Part shown: piece by piece, positions 33,618-39,010 of the stretch
How the letters are laid out: each line of letters opens with the position of its first letter
How positions within the stretch are numbered: the stretch's first letter is position 1
Assembly: GCA_000277445.1 (NCBI GenBank)
Contig: AJWJ01000200.1
Location: 1 to 39,010 of the forward strand
DNA: 39,010 nucleotides
From: Polysphondylium violaceum
Taxonomy: Eukaryota; Evosea; Eumycetozoa; Dictyosteliales; Dictyosteliaceae
Direction: 5' to 3'
Notes under the pieces: model-generated
The model's database searches: none
What the model saw: only the letters and a program-made list of their open reading frames with translations
What the model was told of the DNA's origin: nothing
Made by a program: the position numbers and the translations under genes

Positions 33618-36125
33618 TCATTCCGATATAAAATCTATATCAGAACAAAAATCAATTATATCTATTGGTTCAATTTGCAGTTTATCTTTAAATGTAATTA
33701 CACCAGATAGAGAGCCCAAATAAGTACCTCTGTTAATTTCATTGATTCTTTGATCTTTAAATTTAAACAAGAGTGTAAATCTATTATATAGTGACTCAAT
33801 TTTAATAAAAATGCCATTGTTGTTTAGAATTGATATAAATATAGGATCTAAGTAATGCCTAATATCACCAATAATAATAAAATTTGTAGGATCATATGGA
33901 TTTAATGATAAATGTATGGCTATTAATTGATTTTGTTTTGTTCTTCCCCATGAATTGATTTCTGTATATTTTTTGATAAAGATAAAATCACCCCATTCAA
34001 TTCTGCCAAATATTGGGGGCATATCTTGTTGAATATATTCTTGGTTCTTAATCTTTAAAGATCCAGTGATTGGGACTAAATGAATAAATTGTTGAAGTCT
34101 TTTGTAATTAATAGCTGGACAATTATCAATATTAAACTCCATATTGGAATCCAGATTTAATCTCTTTAACTTTACTTTGATTTCATTATTGGTCTGTGTA
34201 AATGTATTCTTTGAAAAAGATTCAAAAAATGATAGATTGGTGTAGTTTTCTTTTTTATCTACTAAAGGAGAGAATGAAGTACATATTGAGATCGACATTA
34301 TAGGTTTAATATTTTCAGCAAATAGTCTAAATAGGAATTTCAATTCTCTAAATCTCGGTGCACCGAGATATATAACGAATTTCAATAATAATTCAGATGA
34401 TAATATGGTAAAACAAACATAGCGACCAAGTGGATAGCAATAATTTGAAATAAATCCATCCAAGCCTTTCAACATGAAATAATTAAAATCAAAAGGACTT
34501 TCTTCAAACCTATAGTGATTTATGATTAGTAATGTGGTAAAATATAGATTTTGGTTATAGTTTTTCATACCCCAGCTTGGTGCCATTGTTTATACTTGAA
34601 GCAGTTTGGAAAATTAATTTTGATCTTTGGCGGCAATATGTTTTAATAAGATAATATAAGACTTGATCATCAAGTTGAGAGTTTAAAAAGTGATTGAATA
34701 ATTTAACACAATAAACATATGATAGGGGTTGCATATTTAATTCTTGTTTTTCATTTTCTGTAATGTTGATAATTATGAAATTTGGATTCTTGTTAATTAT
34801 TCCCATATCGTAATCAGAAATACCCTTATGATTGATTAATAATACTTTTTCTTTTTCCCCCGGTTTCACTAAACGAACTATTCTCTGAAGTATATTGTAC
34901 AAGGTACCCTCCTCAATATCTCGCATATCTTGATCATCGGAAAGAGTAGATTTTGAATCCATAGCAGATATATTATCAACTATCACTACAGATTTGTATT
35001 TTATTTGTAAAGTTGACATAAATGATAATAATCTTGTTCTTTTACCAGTACCCATTAATCCATTGATTGTAAATATTCTTTCACTATTTTTTAGTATCGT
35101 TGGTCCTTCCTTTTCCTCCTTTTTATCTTGCTCTTGATGTTTTAAAAGAAAATTTACCAATTCGATACTTTGAAAAGGTTCATAAATAATTTCTTTTTTA
35201 ATTGGAATAAACAGTTCAAAATTTGTAAATAGCTCCAATTTGATATTATCAACAACTTGTTGAATAAATAATCTAAGTTTGTTGATGTCTGGAGATGTTT
35301 GAGACAAAACATATTTCTTTTCTCTATATTTTAATTCATTTTTAACTTTATCATACCTTTTTTTGATTTCTTTTGATTTGAAATATATATCTGCTACCTT
35401 ATGGACGTAATCTGGTGGGCATCTATTTCCATTTTCAGAAAGCTGGAGTTCAAGATAATGTTTAACATCAAAATAGGACCCATCATTTTATTGATATTTG
35501 GTTTTAATGCATTTAATATCTCTTTATCACAATGTTGATCTAGTGTTTTGATTGCATTACTCTTAGCTATTGATATTTGTTGTGTTACTGTATCTATAAG
35601 TGTTGTTTGTAGTGTATCAAATTTATTGATTATATCTTGTTTTAGATCATGATAATATTCAACATCTTGTTTGATTATTTCATCAACATATTCATGATCC
35701 ATTTGAAAATGATTTTCAAAATATTTTGTAAGGTTTATTATTCTTTGTTGTAAATTATTATAGACTGTGTGAATTGATTCATCCTCAACGAGTCTCTCTA
35801 TTTTATGATTACTATTGGTGTCATGAGATTGTAAACATATGATGCATAATTTTTTTCCACAATCGAAACATATACGATCGTATCGTAATGAATGTTGTTT
35901 ACAATTATATATTAAATAATCGTCTATTGTGGAGTTTATTTTATTTATCATATCATTATTATTACAAATACTATCATTATTACTATTACACAATGGACAT
36001 TTAAAACAATGATCATTCAAACGCACAACAGTATCTCTACACACAACATGATCACAATCAGATAACAACACAGGTGATTGATATATTTGTGTTGGTGTAC
36101 AACATGAACAGTATATTTGGGCCAT
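33618..36125 (-). CDS. RING/B-box/coiled-coil protein with intact P-loop NTPase region (copy B)
   Basis: Paralogue of the RING gene at 27.8-30.3 kb. The model is exons 36125..35467, 35422..34571 and 34509..33618, giving 800 residues against 806 in copy A. The last intron (61 bases, GTATGA donor, CTATAG acceptor) is clear. The first, 44 bases, is uncertain: both frames stay open there, and a simple frame change would keep HYLELQLSENG instead. The start MAQIYCSCC is chosen by alignment with copy A; the in-frame ATG 54 bases upstream has no counterpart. RING ligands C6, C9, C24, H26, C29, C40, C43 and C46 are followed by a B-box, a coiled coil, a Walker A motif GLMGTGKR (about 341-348) after IFTIN, VVIVDN and VLLINHKG, and the shared C-terminal domain (FIHLVPITGSLKIKNQEYIQQ). 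It may be a ubiquitin ligase with an ATPase or STAND-like switch. It is divergent with the TPR-SET gene. Confidence 0.78.
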
Positions 36126-36507
36126 ATTTCTAGTATAGTAAATGAGGTAAATTTTGTGTGAATCCAACACATATATCAATCACCTCTGAAATTTTTACTT
36201 TTTTTTTTAATTTTTTTATCATTTTTATATCTGTGTTTTTCATCAGATAAATTATGCTCAAAAACATTTTAAAACTGAAAGTTTTTTCTTTCGGTTTTCA
36301 TTTCTCTCTCTCACCAGAACATCATTGCAATTATTTATTTTTTTTATTCAATTAATTGTCCTTTAAAAATTTTTTTAATTTTTAAGGTAACGTCACCCAA
36401 TTCACCACGGCGTGGATTTTTTTTTTTTTTCTTGGGGCGATGAAAATTTGATCATCAATTATTTTATTGATAGTACAAAGGATACTGGATAGTAGTATAA
36501 TTTAAAC
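36126..36507. promoter_or_regulatory. Divergent promoter region of RING copy B and TPR-SET gene
   Basis: About 380 bp between divergent starts. It contains T runs (36200-36215, 36417-36431), a short hairpin near 36273-36298 (AACTGAAAG against CTTTCGGTT), and an unusual GC-rich segment TAACGTCACCC...CCACGGCGTGG. The 11-base palindrome CCACGGCGTGG (36405-36415) lies about 95 bp before the TPR-SET ATG and is a strong candidate regulatory site in otherwise A/T sequence. Confidence 0.45.
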
Positions 36508-38805
36508 ATGATACCTCAATCTTTAAAAGCAGGTTCTAGTGGAGAGATAGATTTTATACAGGGGATGATGAGAGGTACACGTAATCCCATGAATGCACCA
36601 CCTCGTGATGAATTGATTAGACTCTTTAAGAATAAGAGACAGGAAATTGAATCAGTATGTTTGAATCGATTTTCCACGACCACTACTACAAAATCAACTT
36701 TGACAAAGGATTTATCTCGTAAGAAAATAACCGAATTGCAACTGGTGGCAGTGAGAGATCTATTGGTAGAGACCATTCATCATGGAAAGGTACTCATTGG
36801 GAGAATAATTGCACCCCCCTTCAAAGTTAATGCCATACAATTGTTGCTGGAGGACCAAGTAGGTGGTGGACAACATGTTGTACAGGTATCGATATACAAC
36901 TATGTGTTGCCTGGTAAAAAACGTTTGGGTCTAGAGTTGGATACTGCGTTTCCTGTTGGGGCTATTGTGGCTGTAAAGGAACCTTATTTTAAAGTATCAG
37001 CAAATAATACTTATATCATTCGTACCGATGTACCAGAGGATGTGGAAATTATTCAAGATGCTAATCATCCACATTACAAACGAAGCTTGGAAACAAGTCT
37101 TACAATCTAAGCTCCCAAAAGATATTGATGGTGACGATGGCTGGCGTGTTAGAGGTAACAAGTACTACACTGATGGTGATTACGAACGAGCACTGGACTA
37201 CTACAATCGTGGCCTTGAGATTGATCCTCATCATACAATTCTTGCACAGAACAAAACAGCAGCATTGGTGGCTTTGAAAAGATATCAAGAATGTATTAAA
37301 CTTTCCCTATCGCTCATTTCAAGATCAACAGCTGGAGTTAATGAAAAAGTCTGTGCTAGACTTGCCAAATCATACTATGGCGTTGGGTTGTATCAAGAGT
37401 CATTGGAAACCTATCAACAACTATTGACTCTCTTACCAAATAGCAGTGAAGCTAGAACCCACATTACCAAATGTAAAGAAAGATTAGTTGAACTAGAACA
37501 AGGTGTATACAACTTTACATCTCTTAAATCCGAATATAAGTTGACCAAACAAATTGATTGCTCAGAATATATTGGTCCTGTCAAGGTCATCCATAGTGAG
37601 GAGAAAGGAAGAGGTTTAGTGGTTACACAAGATGTACCAGTGGGCACATTGATGATGGTCTCTCATGGTATTGGTGTGTTTATAGACAAAATGGAAGGAA
37701 AGGAACAACAACAGATAATATATAATGTAAACTTTAGAGATAAGCAGGCTTTTGATATTGTCCATACAAACATTGTTTCTCTTACCAATAGCGCCATTAA
37801 GAACAATCCATATCTAGGTAATCTAGTAGGAAAGTTGTATGCCGGTCCAAACTATAGCGTCTCAAATCAGATTGAAGTGGATGAGTTTAGAGTGACCAAA
37901 GAGATTTTATCCAAAACACCAACTGTGCCATCAATTGAACAAATTCAAAATATTGTAAAGTACAATGCATTCAAATCTGAGGTAAATAACTCCAATATAA
38001 TGGACTATATCTACTACCTTCGCTCATCAATCACTCTTGTTTGACCAACTGCACTCGTTTCAATATTGGTGATACTATGTTTGTAACAACCACCAAAAAC
38101 CTTGTAGCTGGTGATCAACTCTTTTTGAGCTATGTCTCAAAACTGCACGCGTACCCTAAAAGAAAGGAAGTATTGTCTAGCTTTTCTTTCAAGTGTACAT
38201 GTAGGTTGTGTATATTGGACCAAACAGAGTTGGAGAACAATTTTCAAGAGAGACAACGTCTTGCCGAAAAGTATGATCCTGAATACTATGCACAAGCCAT
38301 TAGGGGTAGTGCCAATACCATGGCGCAACTAGAAAAGCACATTCAAGACATCAAAAACACCTACGTCGACCCAGATAGACCCCACACAATGGAAGTATTT
38401 ATGCCTCTGATTACCCTAGCCTCGTTGTATGCCAACAAAACATCATTTCCAGAAAAAGCCTTAAAGGCTTATCTAGAGTGTATGCGTATCCTTGGCTTTG
38501 ACTTTGATGTTGATGAATATAAATCCAAACAGTCACCACCACTTTCAACGGAATCAATGAATTTCATTGTTCAATATCAAGGATCATTCGATGACATTCA
38601 TTCAGATATATTTATACATATATGCAAACACGCATATAGTCTAGGTTATGAAAAACTAGCAAGAATAGCCTTATCAATATCCAGACTCTGTGCTAAAATA
38701 TTTAAAGGTCTATCAGAGAATGAACATGATAAAATCCACATAGGTGTTGGTTTCCCAAAACAAATTCTTCTATTCCATGATTCAACTCAATTAATAGACA
38801 AATAA
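36508..38805 (+). CDS. TPR and SET domain protein (lysine methyltransferase-like), frame interrupted twice
   Basis: Intronless reading from ATG 36508 to 38805, about 765 residues if continuous. The first part (to about 37070) is a globular region of unknown family. TPR repeats follow (WRVRGNKYYTDGDYERALDYYN; ARLAKSYYGVGLYQESLETY), then a split SET domain: GPVKVIHSEEKGRGLVVTQDV opens it, LLPSLINHSCLTNCTRF carries the catalytic NHSC motif, DQLFLSYV follows, and a post-SET cysteine cluster CTCRLC closes it. TPR-SET proteins of plants and fungi and SMYD4 are the nearest kin; no MYND finger is seen. Two frame changes, near 37075 (before NEAWKQVLQS) and near 38010 (before GLYLLPSLINHSC), break the gene; neither place has usable splice sites. 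An extra AT in an ATAAT context would explain the second. It is either a recent pseudogene or carries sequence errors; the protein sequence is otherwise well kept, which favours errors. Confidence 0.78.
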
Positions 38806-39010
38806 ATATCCATCTTTTTATCTATAGATCTAAATTTAATTACAGATTTATAGATTTAGATTTATATTAATAGGAACAATTAATGCGATGATGACAAAGA
38901 TATAGTGAATAAACAATTTTGGTTTATTAGTTTTTAATTGTACTACTATTGTGTTGTGTCAGATATTGAAACAAAACCATGGATATTGATGAATATAGAT
39001 TTGTGATTAT
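38806..39010. other. 3' flank of the TPR-SET gene and window end
   Basis: A/T-rich sequence after the TPR-SET stop, including a short inverted motif of TCTATAGATCTAAAT/ATTTATAGATTTAGA type. An ATG at 38979 opens a frame (MDIDEYRFVI) that runs off the window; it could be the start of the next gene but 10 codons cannot support a call. Confidence 0.3.

Noticed and set aside
1-39010. tRNA, rRNA, CRISPR arrays, complete transposons or virus-like elements
   Set aside because: None recognised on either strand by eye; no cloverleaf, no regularly spaced repeats, no transposase, polymerase or capsid motifs.

Overview
The window looks like nuclear DNA from a social amoeba (dictyostelid). It is very AT-rich, intergenic regions are almost pure A/T with long T runs, genes are compact with short AT-rich introns (mostly 42-80 bases, GTAAGT/GTATGT donors), and trinucleotide repeats encode runs of Asn and Ser. 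The encoded proteins are eukaryotic throughout (FACT subunit Spt16, Sm protein G, an RNF213-like giant, RING/B-box proteins). I see no rRNA, tRNA, CRISPR array or intact mobile element.

Left part (1-11.6 kb): a two-exon spt16 gene (+); a small minus-strand gene with a weak lysozyme-like motif; a three-exon gene for the spliceosomal Sm protein G (+, short exons); a large von Willebrand A protein (-, two exons); a gene-poor stretch at 9.3-10.1 kb with decayed coding sequence on the minus strand and a striking 32-bp inverted repeat; an Asn/Asp-rich unknown protein (+, two exons); and a nitrobindin-like heme protein (-).

Centre (12.0-27.6 kb): one gene of seven exons encoding a protein of about 5,076 residues. 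It has the RNF213/mysterin-type dynein-like AAA core, with Walker A motifs near residues 1457, 1843 and 2288. I find no RING and no RZ finger. The C terminus instead reads as a ubiquitin-specific-protease (USP) fold with Asn at both the catalytic Cys and His positions, followed by a SAM-like end.

Right part (27.7-39.0 kb): just 146 bp downstream is a RING/B-box/coiled-coil gene. A paralogue lies about 6 kb away on the opposite strand. Both carry a NTPase-like region, with an intact P-loop in one and a lost one in the other. Between the paralogues are a propionyl-CoA-synthetase-like gene and a doubtful small ORF; beyond them is a TPR-SET methyltransferase-like gene. Several reading frames here are interrupted: one clear frame break in the acyl-CoA synthetase, two in the TPR-SET gene and one ambiguous frame change in the second RING gene. 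The left 30 kb needs only ordinary introns, so either this end of the assembly has indel errors or several genes are decaying.

The most interesting system is the cluster of an RNF213-like AAA giant without its own RING, a built-in pseudo-deubiquitinase, and neighbouring RING/B-box/NTPase proteins. It suggests, as inference only, a ubiquitin-based machine whose ligase and AAA motor are split between neighbouring genes. All gene models come from reading splice signals and frames by eye; family calls are from motifs, not searches.
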